A DNA stretch of 64,000 nucleotides from Norana najaformis (GCA_964023275.1 OZ029921.1:3996955-4060954), one strand, 5' to 3'; numbered from the stretch's first letter, positions 43,347 through 53,155 are shown. The notes: generated by a model not told the origin, from the letters alone. Numbers and translations are program-made.

Positions 43347-43515
43347 CAGTGGCGGATTTAGGTAAAGGCGTGGGGTGTGGTTCGTCCCCCCCCCTCCTGA
43401 TTATAAGCCGGCGCCCCTCAGACGAGACCCGTGCATGGTGGACTGCCTGAATGTGGCGCCCCTCTGGAAATGTTCTTTTCCCTCCTCCGCCACGCGAGCA
43501 ACCCCGAAGCCCCTG
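43347..43515 (-). mobile_element. hAT-type MITE, third copy
   Basis: Starts CAGTGGCGGATTTAGG and aligns inverted with the 7927 element (shared CCGTGCATGGTGGACTG and GAATGTGGCGC). It is flanked by GGTTGTAG (43339-43346) and GGTAGTAG (43516-43523), an 8-bp target duplication with one mismatch. It is an independent insertion. Confidence 0.8.
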
Positions 43516-44428
43516 GGTAGTAGTATTTTATTTATCAAAATGTACATACTAATAAACTAAACACCACAATACGAGAAAAGTTGTTCTTTGACACCTTTGA
43601 CCTCCCTACGAATCAATTTCTCTCCCCTTTGTTCCGGTGTTATTTATAATCTATAAAAGGATGATTGATTGATTGACTGATTGATTGAGCGAGTGGCCGA
43701 GAGTTCGATCGCAAGATTCACAGACGGCAGAGCATTGATCGATGGCTAAGTGTGACACTCTTAAGGTAACGCCGCCTTTGAACTGTAATCGTAATCGTAA
43801 TAGCAACTAATATAGCGCTTCTTCACAAATTCTTCGTAGCCGGTCAATCAGTCAATCCAATGATTCAACTCACTTCCTTACTTGCTAACTTCCAGCGCGA
43901 AGAAGTTCTAAGAGACGCGCTTGCGTCTTCTGCCCCTTGAGTAAATAAATAAGTAAGATGGATCTTGTGCTTTGTCGTTATTTTTGCCTTATCGTAAGTT
44001 GGTGTTCAGCGAGTGATCGATCAGCGTTAGTGATCCATCGATCGATCAGGCGTTTGATTGATTCCGTTTTCGGTGGATTGTTCAGGTTCAAGAAATTGCA
44101 AACAGCGCTAGATAAATGGGTAGTTGATCTGTACACAGATACATCCATTCACTGACTTATGTACTGCACTACAGAATATCTTACTACACTATATAACAAT
44201 ACATGAATTCACACTACACTGAATCACGCTATACTACTTCACACCACTACATATCACACCACAGTACACTACACCACAGGCATATCAAGTGTAGGTTCTC
44301 CTGAAGAGGCGCTATACAAATGTCCAATTACAATATCTTAATGCCTTATTAACAGACCAAAACGCCTTCATGCCAAACAGAACAGGTCCTAGATTTTCCT
44401 TCCTTAAAAATACTTCCAGTGGTAACTG
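43516..44428. other. Intergenic with SINE tails and GATT run
   Basis: GATT tetramers at about 43661-43690; TAATATAGCGCTTCTTCACA at about 43808; degenerate CACTA repeats at about 44185-44280; GAGGCGCTATACAAATGTCC at about 44307. Confidence 0.5.
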
Positions 44429-44540
44429 GCTGACCTGACCTGACCTGACCTTATCTGACTTTACCCACCTGACCTTACCTCGTTTCACATTATCCTATTT
44501 CATCTTACTTTACCTTACCTTACCTTAACTGATCTAACAT
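44429..44540. repeat. Degenerate TGACC/TTACC pentamers
   Basis: CCTGACCTGACCTGACC passing into TTACC and TTACCTTACC. Confidence 0.85.
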
Positions 44541-44599
44541 TAATGGCACGGATGTTAATTTGTTAGAAATTCTAAGAACTATCCCCTGAGCTAATCCAG

Positions 44600-44835
44600 A
44601 GAAACAGCCATAGGTATGAAGTGTCAACGACTTTATTCTCTTGGCCTCGGTCCATGAGGGTGGGTCGCTAGTTCTCGTCCTCGCCTTCTGATCTGCCCAC
44701 CGACAGTGTATGGTCAATGTACTCATTCATAGCTTAGTTGCAAGAGAACTTATAGCTGTCGCAGGGATTTGAACCACGGGCCTCTGAGATTACTGTCTAT
44801 CACTCTAACCACTAGGCTATTGCGTACCCCTCTGC
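44600..44835 (-). mobile_element. tRNA-derived SINE, family 1, best copy
   Basis: The minus strand starts at about 44835 with A box TAGCCTAGTGG, then CAGAGGCCCGTGGTTCAAAT with B box GGTTCAAATCC (44768-44778). The tRNA-unrelated body then follows, shared in order with 5440-5690 and 49720-49932. Confidence 0.75.
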
Positions 44836-44944
44836 GAAATGGTTAGAAAATGCCTTTGACGGTTGTCGTTGTTATCATTTTGTTGTTGTTCGCCTACGAT
44901 TCCGATGGTATCGATGGACATGTGCAGGTTTAACAAATGCATTA

Positions 44945-45062
44945 GTTACTTACGTACTTACTTACTTACCACTCTACTTACCTACCTACCTACCTACCTA
45001 CCTACCTACCTACCTACCTATCTATCTTCCTACCTACCTACCTATCTACCTACCTACTTGTT
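44945..45062. repeat. CTAC/TTAC microsatellite
   Basis: About 118 bp of CTAC repeats with minor variants. Confidence 0.95.
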
Positions 45063-45256
45063 TCTAGTAGAAGCATGAAAAACGCACCCTTGATGAAACC
45101 TTATCTAAACTAATTACACATACTTTTGTTGAAGATCGACTAAGGAACAGACGAGAGGACATTGTCCTCTGTTTGGCTGGCCTTGCTGTCTGTCCTCTTC
45201 GTCCTCAGTGGAGTGGTTCGTTCACGGTCCGTCTCGCTCGACTGATTTCAGTTACC
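45063..45256. other. Intergenic, upstream of candidate exon
   Basis: Nothing clearly recognised; could hold promoter DNA if the 45257 exon is real. Confidence 0.3.
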
Positions 45257-45312
45257 ATGGAAATTCTCAACAAGATCAAATCCGTTGCCCTTGAACTCAA
45301 AGCCAAAGTCAC
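45257..45312 (+). CDS. Candidate first coding exon of the EF-hand gene
   Basis: An ATG in optimal context (GTTACCATGG) opens 18 codons, MEILNKIKSVALELKAKV, ending with AC before GTGGGT. This is a phase-2 donor that leaves the same AC as the two confirmed donors of the EF-hand gene 1.3-1.8 kb downstream. The peptide is amphipathic, as in the N-terminal leaders of EF-hand proteins. An intermediate exon with the helix and loop of EF-hand 1 would still be needed before the exon at 46488, and none was found. Without splicing the frame runs to a stop after 27 codons. Association with the gene is inference. Confidence 0.3.
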
Positions 45313-45924
45313 GTGGGTGCCAACTCCTCAGTTTTCTTAAACTAGCGCTACATAATGCATATTCGATTGCATTCGACTATACAGGTGATGATGACTGTTA
45401 TGATAGCAACGACGACATGATGATGATGATGACAAACTCAGACGACGATAAACTCAGCCTTGTGGAGACTACCATCTTGGTTTTGGTCAAACATTTCCGA
45501 AAGGGATATTGCCATGTGATCGTCGTAACTCATCATATATGATGATGATGATGACGACGACGATAGTTTTAATTAATTTATTTAAAACAATGACAAAATA
45601 AACAACCAAATTAAAAGTAAATAAATTAAACCCATATAAAGTGGCTAGCCAACATTAAATCTCCTCTTTTACAAACTATATCATGTCTTTGATGTCACAG
45701 CCACATTAGTGGCTCTTCTTGTCAGACATTTCTTTCCCAAGTGTACCCAAGGACAGAAAGCGAGCAGCTAGGTCTACACACACAATTATCTGAACGAATG
45801 TTGATTTATGAAGCGCCAGCCAGGCATGTCATGCTGGTCAAGAGCTGACAGGAAATTTCCACTTTGACAAGAGGAACGATCGGGGTCAGGTAAGGTCATG
45901 ACGCATATTGAAAGCACCCGGTCT
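45313..45924. other. Possible intron, GAT/GAC repeats
   Basis: GATGATGATGACGACGACG runs at about 45412-45435 and 45540-45566, then AT-rich DNA. No EF-hand loop could be read here. Confidence 0.4.
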
Positions 45925-46075
45925 GTACCCAGTGGAGGCTGTTCGACCTTTTGACTGAGGCACTCAGCCGACGCTTGCAGCGCTGGCTGAGGAACAAGGA
46001 TGTGGCCTTTGGTGTGGGTTCGAATCCGAGTAAGTCTTGTTGGCAGTTAACGGTTCGTGTTTCAAGCAAAGCGAT
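45925..46075 (+). mobile_element. Decayed SINE-like element
   Basis: Contains a B box (GGGTTCGAATCC) at about 46017 and a head with possible A box. Family not assigned. Confidence 0.3.
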
Positions 46076-46205
46076 CCAAAAGGGAAGGTTGCCCGGTGGT
46101 TGCACTGGTTGTACGGTTGTTCCGTTGGTTTTTTGTTGTTGCTTTGGTTTGTTGCTATCTATGTCTGTCTGTCTGTCTGTCTATGTATGTATGCATGAAT
46201 GTATG

Positions 46206-46350
<145 letters not shown>

Positions 46351-46487
46351 CATCTACACATCTTTAGAATAAGCTTGTTCCCACAATTTAGCTTTCTTGG
46401 GCACTGAAGAAATCCCGAGATAACGATTACAAACAGGGCTGACTGAAACGTTAAAGAGTGTGTGTGGTCTGTGGATGGATGATGCAG

Positions 46488-46652
46488 GGGCGAGGAGTTC
46501 ATCAGCTTCGATCAGGCGATCGAGATCCTGCGGACGGAGCTGAGATACCCGGAGGACAGGGCCCTGCACTTCGTCAAGCGCTACGACCACAACAACGACG
46601 GAAGACTCTCCGTCGCCGAGTTCACTCAGTTTCGCCGCAAGATCGAGGAAAC
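46488..46652 (+). CDS. EF-hand gene, exon with end of EF1 and EF2
   Basis: Starts in phase 2 with GEEFISFDQAIEILRTEL, which matches loop positions 10-12 and the exit helix of an EF-hand whose loop start is on a missing exon. The second hand is FVKRYDHNNDGRLSVAEFTQF-like, with loop DHNNDGRLSVAE and all ligand positions intact. Upstream of the AG at 46486-46487 the frame hits TGA at 46480-46482, which supports the acceptor. Confidence 0.9.
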
Positions 46653-47718
46653 GTACGCTCTCGTCATCATAGTAATCATCATCATCGTCGTCATCATCAT
46701 CGGCTTCATCATCATCATTATTATCATAAATAAATAGATAGATAGGCAGATAGCTATAGACATACATACATACATACATACAGACAGACTGACTGACAGA
46801 TTGATTGACTGATGAACTTATTTGTTCTTTTACTGATTGATTGATTTATTTATGTACTTACTTATTTATGAGCTGCATCTTCTGTTCGTTCGTTTTCGCT
46901 CCTAGGAAGGTTCAGATGGTTCCAAAGTTCAAGGAATACGATCGCGATGGCAACGGATACATCTCCCTCGACGAGGCTTCCTCCATCCTTCAGGGTCCTC
47001 CGTTCAACTTCCCAGCTGGAAAGGTTGTCATGCTGTTGAGGAAGTTCGACAAGGATGGAAACGGAAAGCTGGACATCGAGGAATTCGCCGGGTTCTACGC
47101 AGAAGCCAAGGCCACGTAAGAAAACTAGACACTGCGCCTTTGGGAGGGAAGCACGGATTCGCAAAAATCTAAAAAATGAATTGTGTACTGGTGTATTTGA
47201 CATCGGTGGATGATTGTTCGGTTAGAGTGCTGTGCTTGTAATGTGGAGGGACTCCCTGGGTGGTAACGGTGTATGGGACATTGAGCAATTCCTTTGCTCA
47301 CAGTTACTCAGCGCCGTCAATTGATGCTTAGTCGTTAGATATCGGCGCTTAATAAATGCAAAAATAATAATATTTTATAAATTAACATCAATGTAAGTCT
47401 ATTTTACTGTTTATATTTTGTTAATTAATTCTGTAGCTGAGAATGACATTTCATTTGCAATTTAGTTATCCGTTTAGTGCATAATTATTAGTGAATATTT
47501 TATGCAGAAACGAGGAGATGACCCAACGATTTGCACAACTGGATCGGGATGGAAACGGGGTGCTCAGCCCAGAGGAAGTGATATCCGTCATCAAGGATAT
47601 GATGGGTTACGACGATCACATGGCAATATCCCTTATGGAAATGTTTGACCAAAACCAAGATGGTAATCTCGACAAGGCTGAGTTTATGCAGCTCTGGTCG
47701 AACATCTTCGGTCGCTAG
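46488..47718 (+). CDS. Multi-EF-hand calcium-binding protein, 3' part (three exons)
   Basis: Coding exons 46488-46652, 46906-47115 and 47508-47718 join in frame to give the last 194 residues and a TAG stop. Both introns are phase 2 with GT/AG ends (donors GTACGC and GTAAGA; acceptors CTCCTAG and TTTTATGCAG). The product belongs to the calmodulin/troponin-C superfamily: five complete 12-residue EF-hand loops, all with Asp at 1, Asp/Asn at 3 and 5, Gly at 6 and Glu at 12, plus the last residues of another loop. Such proteins bind Ca2+ as sensors or buffers, usually in the cytosol. No signal peptide can be judged because the N terminus is missing. Six hands in three pairs is more than calmodulin has. 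I cannot name the orthologue. The first in-window exon starts inside a loop, so at least one exon lies upstream. Intron 2 contains a SINE. Confidence 0.93.
46653..46905 (+). other. EF-hand gene intron 1
   Basis: 253 bp. Contains ATC triplets (46662-46728), GATA/ACAT repeats and GATT repeats; ends TCGCTCCTAG. Confidence 0.85.
46906..47115 (+). CDS. EF-hand gene, exon with EF3 and EF4
   Basis: A 210-nt exon, phase 2 on both sides. Loops are DRDGNGYISLDE and DKDGNGKLDIEE, both canonical, joined by a linker containing GPPFNFPAGKVV. One exon equals one EF-hand pair. Confidence 0.95.
47116..47507 (+). other. EF-hand gene intron 2
   Basis: 392 bp. Holds a SINE family 2 copy (47200-47375) and AT-rich DNA; ends ATTTTATGCAG. 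Confidence 0.85.
47200..47375 (+). mobile_element. SINE family 2 in intron 2
   Basis: Diverged copy of 48706-48895: GGTTAGAGTGCTG in the tRNA-like head, CTCAGCGCCGTCAATTGATG and TCGGCGCTTAATAAATGC at the end, with an AAATAATAATA tail. Same orientation as the gene. Confidence 0.75.
47508..47718 (+). CDS. EF-hand gene, last coding exon with EF5 and EF6
   Basis: A 211-nt exon coding for loops DRDGNGVLSPEE and DQNQDGNLDKAE and ending FMQLWSNIFGR and TAG at 47716-47718. The E and F helices are clear (EEMTQRFAQL, AISLMEMF). Confidence 0.95.
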
Positions 47719-48135
47719 ATGTCACCGGCGACGTCACGCGTCCTAGGGCGCATGCGCAGACGACGCTTCACTCGCTTACACGCTTGCGCGCTGACACGAT
47801 TTGAAGCTGTCGTCCGCCAATTGTTTTTATGAATTGTTTTGCGGAATTTATCCGGTTTTTGTTGTAGTTTTCGGATATTCTTCTCTCATTCGTCTTAAAT
47901 ATTCTCTTTCGCGTAGTTTTTATTTGACCGGACAGCATCATCGTGGATCAAATTTGATATGGATGAAAAACTCGCAAGTATTAGGTTAATATGCGATTAA
48001 CGTAAATTGAAGGCTGTTGTCGGTTATCATAGGTTGGCTCCCTACTCTCCCTCATCAAAATCCATTTTGGACAGATGCCTGAGGTGCTAGATGCATTGGA
48101 CGAAGGCTTCACAAAATAAAGATGGAAGTTACAGG
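47719..48135 (+). other. Probable 3' UTR of the EF-hand gene
   Basis: Follows the stop directly; AATAAA at 48115-48120 is the first good polyadenylation signal. The proximal part is GC-rich (CGCATGCGCAGACGACGC near 47747). The exact cleavage site is not visible. Confidence 0.55.
48115..48120 (+). terminator. Polyadenylation signal AATAAA
   Basis: AATAAA about 400 bp after the EF-hand stop codon. Confidence 0.5.
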
Positions 48136-48339
48136 GTAAAAGATAGGCTTACGTAGATCTTAAAGCACGCACTTTCGATAAAGTATTCATTTGCTCAATT
48201 AATTTCGCATCTCTTTCAACTTGGATTGTGGTAAGATCTATCTTAAAATTTTACCGACAGGAAAATGACAATTCCTTAGAGCTGCTGCAAAAATCAACAA
48301 CCTACTGGCAATTAATTTTATTTTATGGACTGAATTATT

Positions 48340-48594
48340 TTAACTGTACGGGATTTTACAGTAATTATCTGTTTCAGAAAATACCCTGCTGAAGATATTG
48401 GTTAGGTGAGCTACCAGTCTCGTTGTATAAGCCGCAGTGACATCGGTTTTCATAGCCGTACAAGTGTTTATACCTAGGAGAGATCTAGCCACTTTGTAGG
48501 GTCTCCTGTTAGCGGAATGTTTTTCATTTATAAGAGTAGTTGCTTTTTTATTCATTCTACGTGTGCTATTTTGTCGTTTTAAAGTTTTTGTCAC
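48340..48594 (-). pseudogene. Possible LINE ORF fragment
   Basis: An 84-codon minus-strand frame of varied composition, including NRRPYKVARSLLGINTCTAM and VAHLTNIFSRVFSETD. The PYKVARSLLG phrase loosely resembles the region between endonuclease and reverse transcriptase in some non-LTR elements. This is a weak match and the assignment is tentative. No flanking retroelement motif was found. Confidence 0.25.
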
Positions 48595-48705
48595 TTTGTT
48601 GGAGATTCGTTTACATGTAGCAAAGAGGAAAGCAATGTGAGAAAGGATAAAACTACAACTTTTTTTAGCCCCGTTCTAATAAATTCTCAGGGCATCAAAT
48701 CTTGG

Positions 48706-48895
48706 CGTGAGACATGGTAGCCGAATGGTTAGAGCGCTCGGCCTGTAAGACGGAGAGTACGAGTTCGAGCCTCACCTGAGACGGTTACTGTGTAGGGACC
48801 TTGGGCAAGTCCTTCACTCACAATTGCTCAGCGCCATCGATTGATGCTTAGTCATTAGACAGTGGCGCTTACTAAATCCATAAATAACAATAAAA
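48706..48895 (+). mobile_element. tRNA-derived SINE, family 2, best copy
   Basis: Head with A box TAGCCGAATGGTTAGAGCGC and B-box-like GAGTTCGAGCC; body with TTGGGCAAGTCCTTCACTCA, then TCAGCGCCATCGATTGATGC and GTGGCGCTTACTAAATCC; ends in AAATAACAATAAAA. The tRNA-like head has poor stem pairing, so it is not a tRNA gene. Confidence 0.8.
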
Positions 48896-49254
48896 TCCCG
48901 TATCCATCAAGTGAATTCAACATAGGTCGCAGTGACGAAGTGCGTGTAATCCCGGAGACCATCACCTCCGGTTTGAGAGTCTTAAATCCAACCACATGTA
49001 ATATACACCTAAGTTGGGTGGCGGATTTGCTTGGTTGATATGGTGCTGACAGGTACAGGTGCAGCGCAAATAATCTTCATCAAGCCCGGTTGCGTATTAC
49101 CATTTTCCTAAGTCCCGATTCAACACCCGTGTCGTTATTACTTATGAATATGTATTAGTAGAGCCCCGCATCCAATCAACAGCAGCACGTCATTACTCAT
49201 GAATATTCATACCTGAATTCGTATACACAATGTTTATATGCAGCCCGATCGATG
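48896..49254. other. Intergenic, nothing recognised
   Basis: No supported feature. Confidence 0.35.
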
Positions 49255-49406
49255 TTTAAGTGGTTGACCATCATCACTCCTCATCCACAGATTCTGTCAA
49301 GATTCCTCTTCTTCCCTTTATCTGTCTTGCCGCTCCAGTTCCAAACACCACCCATCGTAGCCGCCTGCCTGCCTGCCTCTTGGATCTTGACCTGGAGCCA
49401 AACCCT
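49255..49406 (+). mobile_element. LINE 3' fragment
   Basis: TTCCCTTTATCTGTCTTGCC, CCAAACACCACCCATCGTAG and TTGGATCTTGACCTGGAGCC match, in order, the minus strand of 34600-34740 and parts of 9790-9860. Confidence 0.6.
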
Positions 49407-49719
49407 GGTCAGTTCTCTGTAAAAGTGATAGGCGACCCTTACTCTAGGGTCGTTGACACAGAAACACGTATGATCCATGTATGAACACACGTATGATCAT
49501 ATGTATGATCATGTATGATCCGCTGAGACGTTAAGTAGTAGTTCTTCTTCCCGGGTCAAATCCCGGGAATTTCATAAAGCATCAGTTAAAGGTCGCTTGA
49601 AGTCAAACCAAAGTACAAATCATAATAAGCTGGAAATTCGATTTCATTAAGAACGAGTTCATTCGTAAGCAAAAGTGCTCAGAAAAGTGGGAAAATCACC
49701 ACTGGCAGGCTCCTTCACA
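49407..49719. other. Intergenic, ATGATC repeats
   Basis: Short ACGTATGATCATGTATGATC repeats at about 49465-49520; nothing else. Confidence 0.45.
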
Positions 49720-49932
49720 CACGTAGAGCCCAGCCATGGCCTTATCCGGTACAAGGAAATATTGTCCCGTTTTCAGATAATTGCTGTCGTGTGCATTTGA
49801 GAGGGGTGGTTCGCCAGTCCTCTCCCTTGCCGACTCGTCTTCCCACCAACATTGTAGGATCGATGAAGGCCTCGTCGTTTTATAACTCATTTCGCTAGGA
49901 AGAGTTGCTTTACAGAAATCATGCAATACCTT
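49720..49932 (-). mobile_element. SINE family 1, body fragment
   Basis: TCTTCCCACCAACATTGTAGG and TATAACTCATTTCGCTAGG in plus orientation align with 44650-44740; the tRNA-like head is missing. Confidence 0.55.
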
Positions 49933-49939
49933 TCGGGTC

Positions 49940-50294
49940 TAACCCAGATCAGGTCAGGTCAGGTCAGATCAGGTCCGATCCGATTAGACCTACCAAATTG
50001 TAATTCTACATTACAGTTACAATTAGGTAGGTAGAGATGGATGGATGGATGGATGGGTGGGTGGGTGGATGGATAGGATATATATTCGTTTATTCATCAA
50101 AATATTCTGGGTGACATGTCGCACCAGAATTTACAAGAAATTAATAATATAACAGTAACAAAAGAAACGACAATAAACATAAGGATGATAATAATAATAT
50201 CATTAATGTAATATCATTAATGTGGGTTAGCACAGCATAGCATAGCATAGGATACGATAGGATAGACCGACAGACAGATACATGTAGATAGACA
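49940..50294. repeat. AGGTC, GGAT and related microsatellites
   Basis: AGGTCAGGTC at about 49949-49975; GGATGGATGGATGGGTGG at about 50037-50075; ATAGCATAGC repeats at about 50230-50255. The rest is AT-rich. Confidence 0.8.
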
Positions 50295-51625
50295 TGCCTA
50301 CTATACGCTCTGTCTAAGAGACAATAGGAAATTTTGCATTCATATTAAAAGGGTTTATTTCTTCAAAAACAGATCGTAGCCAATTTAAATAATTAGACAT
50401 AGAGATACCCAATCTAAAGACATTTACGACAACAAGCTTGTCATCTCAGATATTTCATACAGGAAATTTTCTGATGAAAGCATGAAAACACATCGAAACT
50501 TGTAGCTATGAAACAAAATTTGTAAATCAACCAGTTTAATTTCATCTTATATTCAGAATCGGTTTTACTCGATTCGTCGAAAAATTTTTATAACACTTAT
50601 TATAGCTCCTTTACGAGCTGACAGCACAAGATTTAAGAGCTGAGGCAGTTTGGCTATATGAAATAAATTGTACCACGTTAAAGAGGTGTTTAAACCCGAT
50701 ATTGGTACAAAAGAAATGTATTAGAACGAATACAACTTCAACAATGTAATATTTTTATACATTATTAATAATAATTATAAATTTATTTTCAACAACTATT
50801 AATTTTGGTTTATTGCGCTTAGTCATTTCTTTACGCTTCGAAACCTAATAAAATGCGTCACATGCCATCTGGCGAATGCTATGGTGAACGTCTCTGTTCA
50901 TCTGGCGAATGATTCAATGAAACAAATCAAAAGACAGACAGACAGGCAGACAGACAGACTATACGCTCATTAATAGACAAAAGGATATTCTAGACACATA
51001 CTGAAAGGGTCGTATTTCTGATAAAATATATCGTAAAAATTCTAATACTTAAAATCGGTTTAAAGAATTTGAAGAAAATTACGACAAAAAATCTTGCTTG
51101 ATCCTATACCACAAAGGAAATTTCAGGCGAAATTTTGAATACAATTCTAGAGTTGCAGCTATGACACAACGTTTATAGATGTTTAACTTTAATTTGATCG
51201 TCAGTTCCGAACCGATCCACTCGATTCGTCTAAAAATATAAGCCTTACTTCACCTTAGTGAAGACAAGACAAGACAATATTTCACTAGCGCTAGTTTGCC
51301 TCTATAAAATAAATTATTTCCCATAAAAGGAGGTGTTTAAAATTTCGCTAATATCGCAATAGAAAGATTTGATAGTAAAAAAATTTCAACAATGTTATAT
51401 TTAAACATTATAATTAATAATTAGAAATAATTAGACACTTAATCTAAACAGCCAGTAAATATGGTTCAATCCGCATAGCCATTTCTTTACGCCTAGAAAC
51501 CTAATAGAATAGGTTTTACTTGCCATCTGCCGAATGCTGTGGTCAATGTTTCTGTTCATCTGGCGAACGATTCGGTGCACCGAATCCACGATTTAAAGGC
51601 CTTCAGAAGACGGACAGACGGACAA
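50295..51625 (+). repeat. Diverged tandem duplication, about 660 bp x 2
   Basis: Copy 1 (about 50295-50950) and copy 2 (about 50955-51625) share, in order, TATACGCTC, GGAAATTT with following AT-rich DNA, ACTCGATTCGTC, an AAATTAT...AGGTGTTTAAA stretch, CAACAATGT, TTTCTTTACGC, TGCCATCTG then CGAATGCT, and TCTGTTCATCTGGCGAA. Both end in CAGACAGACA-type repeats. No coding frame is conserved between the copies. Confidence 0.7.
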
Positions 51626-51785
51626 ACACACAGACAGACACTCCCAGACAGACAACCATTGCTAACTTGTTGCGCTGATTGACAACCAGCTTCCAACTTC
51701 GTGCATCGAGGTTCAAAACTCAGACGATGACATTTGGCTTCTAAACATCTCAGAACCCGGATGACGAGGATAATTTGGCGGGAGA

Positions 51786-51987
51786 TTAACCTGTTGAAAC
51801 TGGTTTTTGATTGGAATCAAGTCTGATGCGTTTATCAAATTCAGGATCTAAACTGCAAAAAGTGATGTCTGGTAAACAGCAGACATTAATGTGGCCAGAA
51901 CCGTCACAGTCGTTACCCTTTATCGTGTAGCACATCTTTTGTGGCCTACAGCCAGACACTTTAATGCGGCTTCTATTAAACACATCG
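51786..51987 (-). CDS. Candidate Cys-rich exon, unassigned
   Basis: The minus strand reads SGCRPQKMCYTIKGNDC then DGSGHINVCCLPDITFC, six cysteines spaced C-x5-C-x7-C-x8-CC-x6-C, followed by SLDPEFDKRIRLDSNQ. The frame opens shortly after a TGA and runs to a TAA at 51786-51788; a possible acceptor (TTAG) precedes 51987 and a possible donor (CAG, GTTAAT) lies at 51790. There is no ATG within the likely exon. A CC pair among spaced cysteines is typical of small secreted disulfide-rich domains, but no named family is recognised and no signal peptide is in view. Confidence 0.25.
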
Positions 51988-52312
51988 CTAACTAACAGTT
52001 GTATTCAGTGGATTTACTATATATTTATTCTATATATACGTATATATAGTACATATATTACTATATATTCCCTACTAGCTCTGAGACATCGGGCCGGGAG
52101 CGCCTCTGATTAATCTATTTTGAAATGGCGCTATACAAATTCTAAATTACGATTACAGAATTACAATATATTTATGGAGGTATGTATCTGGTTATTCATG
52201 TAGACTGATGGACAGACGGACAGACACACAGACAGAAACTCATAGACACACACAGACAGACGCACATACAGACACACACAGAAACACAGTTTTTAAGAAC
52301 CTCATAGTTGCG
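51988..52312. other. Intergenic with TATA and ACAGAC repeats
   Basis: TATATA-rich run at 52015-52070; SINE-type tail GGCGCTATACAAATTC at about 52127; ACAGACAGACGGACAG runs at about 52205-52290. Confidence 0.7.
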
Positions 52313-52561
52313 CTAAAACATGGCTAGGTAGTACAGTAGATCTACAGGGTGAGTCTTTCGATAGGTTTGAAATCTATCTTTAAGCTGTCTATGGCGGAAC
52401 AGTAAATTTTTCCTGTGGTAGACTTTTCCAGAAGGACGGTCCAATGGAATACGATGTTCCCTTTTTAATCGGTAGTTAAACAAGTGGCCTTTATTGCAAT
52501 TCCACTTGACCATATGGAATTCTGACTGCAACAGTGACTGCTTTAACGAGACATTTCCCAC
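52313..52561 (-). pseudogene. LINE reverse transcriptase C-terminal remnant
   Basis: The minus strand carries the typical C-terminal phrase SYSIGPSFWKSLPQ in one frame and QLKDRFQTY in another, at the spacing seen in non-LTR reverse transcriptases (GPSxWNSLP, then QLKTxLF). The 82-codon open frame across the region is out of frame with the first motif, so the copy is dead. Subfamily is different from those at 10, 24.7 and 31 kb. Confidence 0.55.
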
Positions 52562-52647
52562 CGAAATGCTTCCTCGATTATGAAGACGAAAGCCATTTGC
52601 GTGGAAATATAAAAGAGGATGGTCGTGTCAGAGCTAAAGACACCGAA

Positions 52648-53155
52648 ATGGGGATAGGTGAGGAAGAAAAATTAATGAGGAGGATGATAACAGAGGAAGA
52701 GTAGAAGGAGGAAGAGAAAACTTTGAGGAGACAACCGAAGCGAGACATACAGGAGACAATGAGGAAGGAACTAATAAAAGCAGAAGGAGGAAGATGGTGA
52801 GGATGGATATATCGACGTTAGATCTAACACTGGTCATGTGTTTGGCTGTGTGGACTGGTGACCATCATAGGTAGGGCCATGCCTACCAAACGTACAATTG
52901 CTTCTTGGCAGATGATATGGAAGATTAACCAAAACCAGACCAATGTAAAGCTGAGTAAATGAACTACCAATAGCTGGCCATGTGGAGTCTCTGTCTGTCT
53001 CTCTCTCCCTGTCTCTGTCTGTCTGTCTCTTTCTGCTTTGTCATACTGTATTTTGAAATGTCTCTGCCTGTCTGTCTGTCTCGCTTTCTCTATCCTTTTC
53101 ACTTATTTGTGCCTCAATCTCTGTCTGTCTGTCTGTCTGCCTCGCCCTCTCTTAA
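52648..53155. repeat. GAGGAA-rich tract and TCTG microsatellite
   Basis: Purine-rich GAGGA repeats (52648-52800) and TCTG/TCTC repeats (about 52985-53155). Open frames here are repeat artefacts. Confidence 0.8.

Noticed and set aside
44895..44935. DSDGIDGH, EF-loop-like phrase
   Set aside because: Loop has one residue too many between acidic positions, and the phase does not match the exon at 46488.
45864..45892. Possible EF1 exon (reads FDKRNDRGQ before a GTAAGG donor)
   Set aside because: The loop spacing is off by one residue and the frame that fits the next exon lacks Asp at position 1 and Gly at position 6.
48712..48785. Second tRNA gene
   Set aside because: Pol III boxes are present but the acceptor and anticodon stems do not pair, and the segment continues into a repeated SINE body.
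49380..49406. 2A-like peptide motif (LDLEPNPG) in a plus-strand frame
   Set aside because: The last residue of a working 2A (Pro) is replaced by Gln, and the same DNA lies downstream of the reverse-transcriptase C-terminus in the 9.8-10.1 and 34.6 kb copies, so it is LINE 3' DNA in a chance frame.
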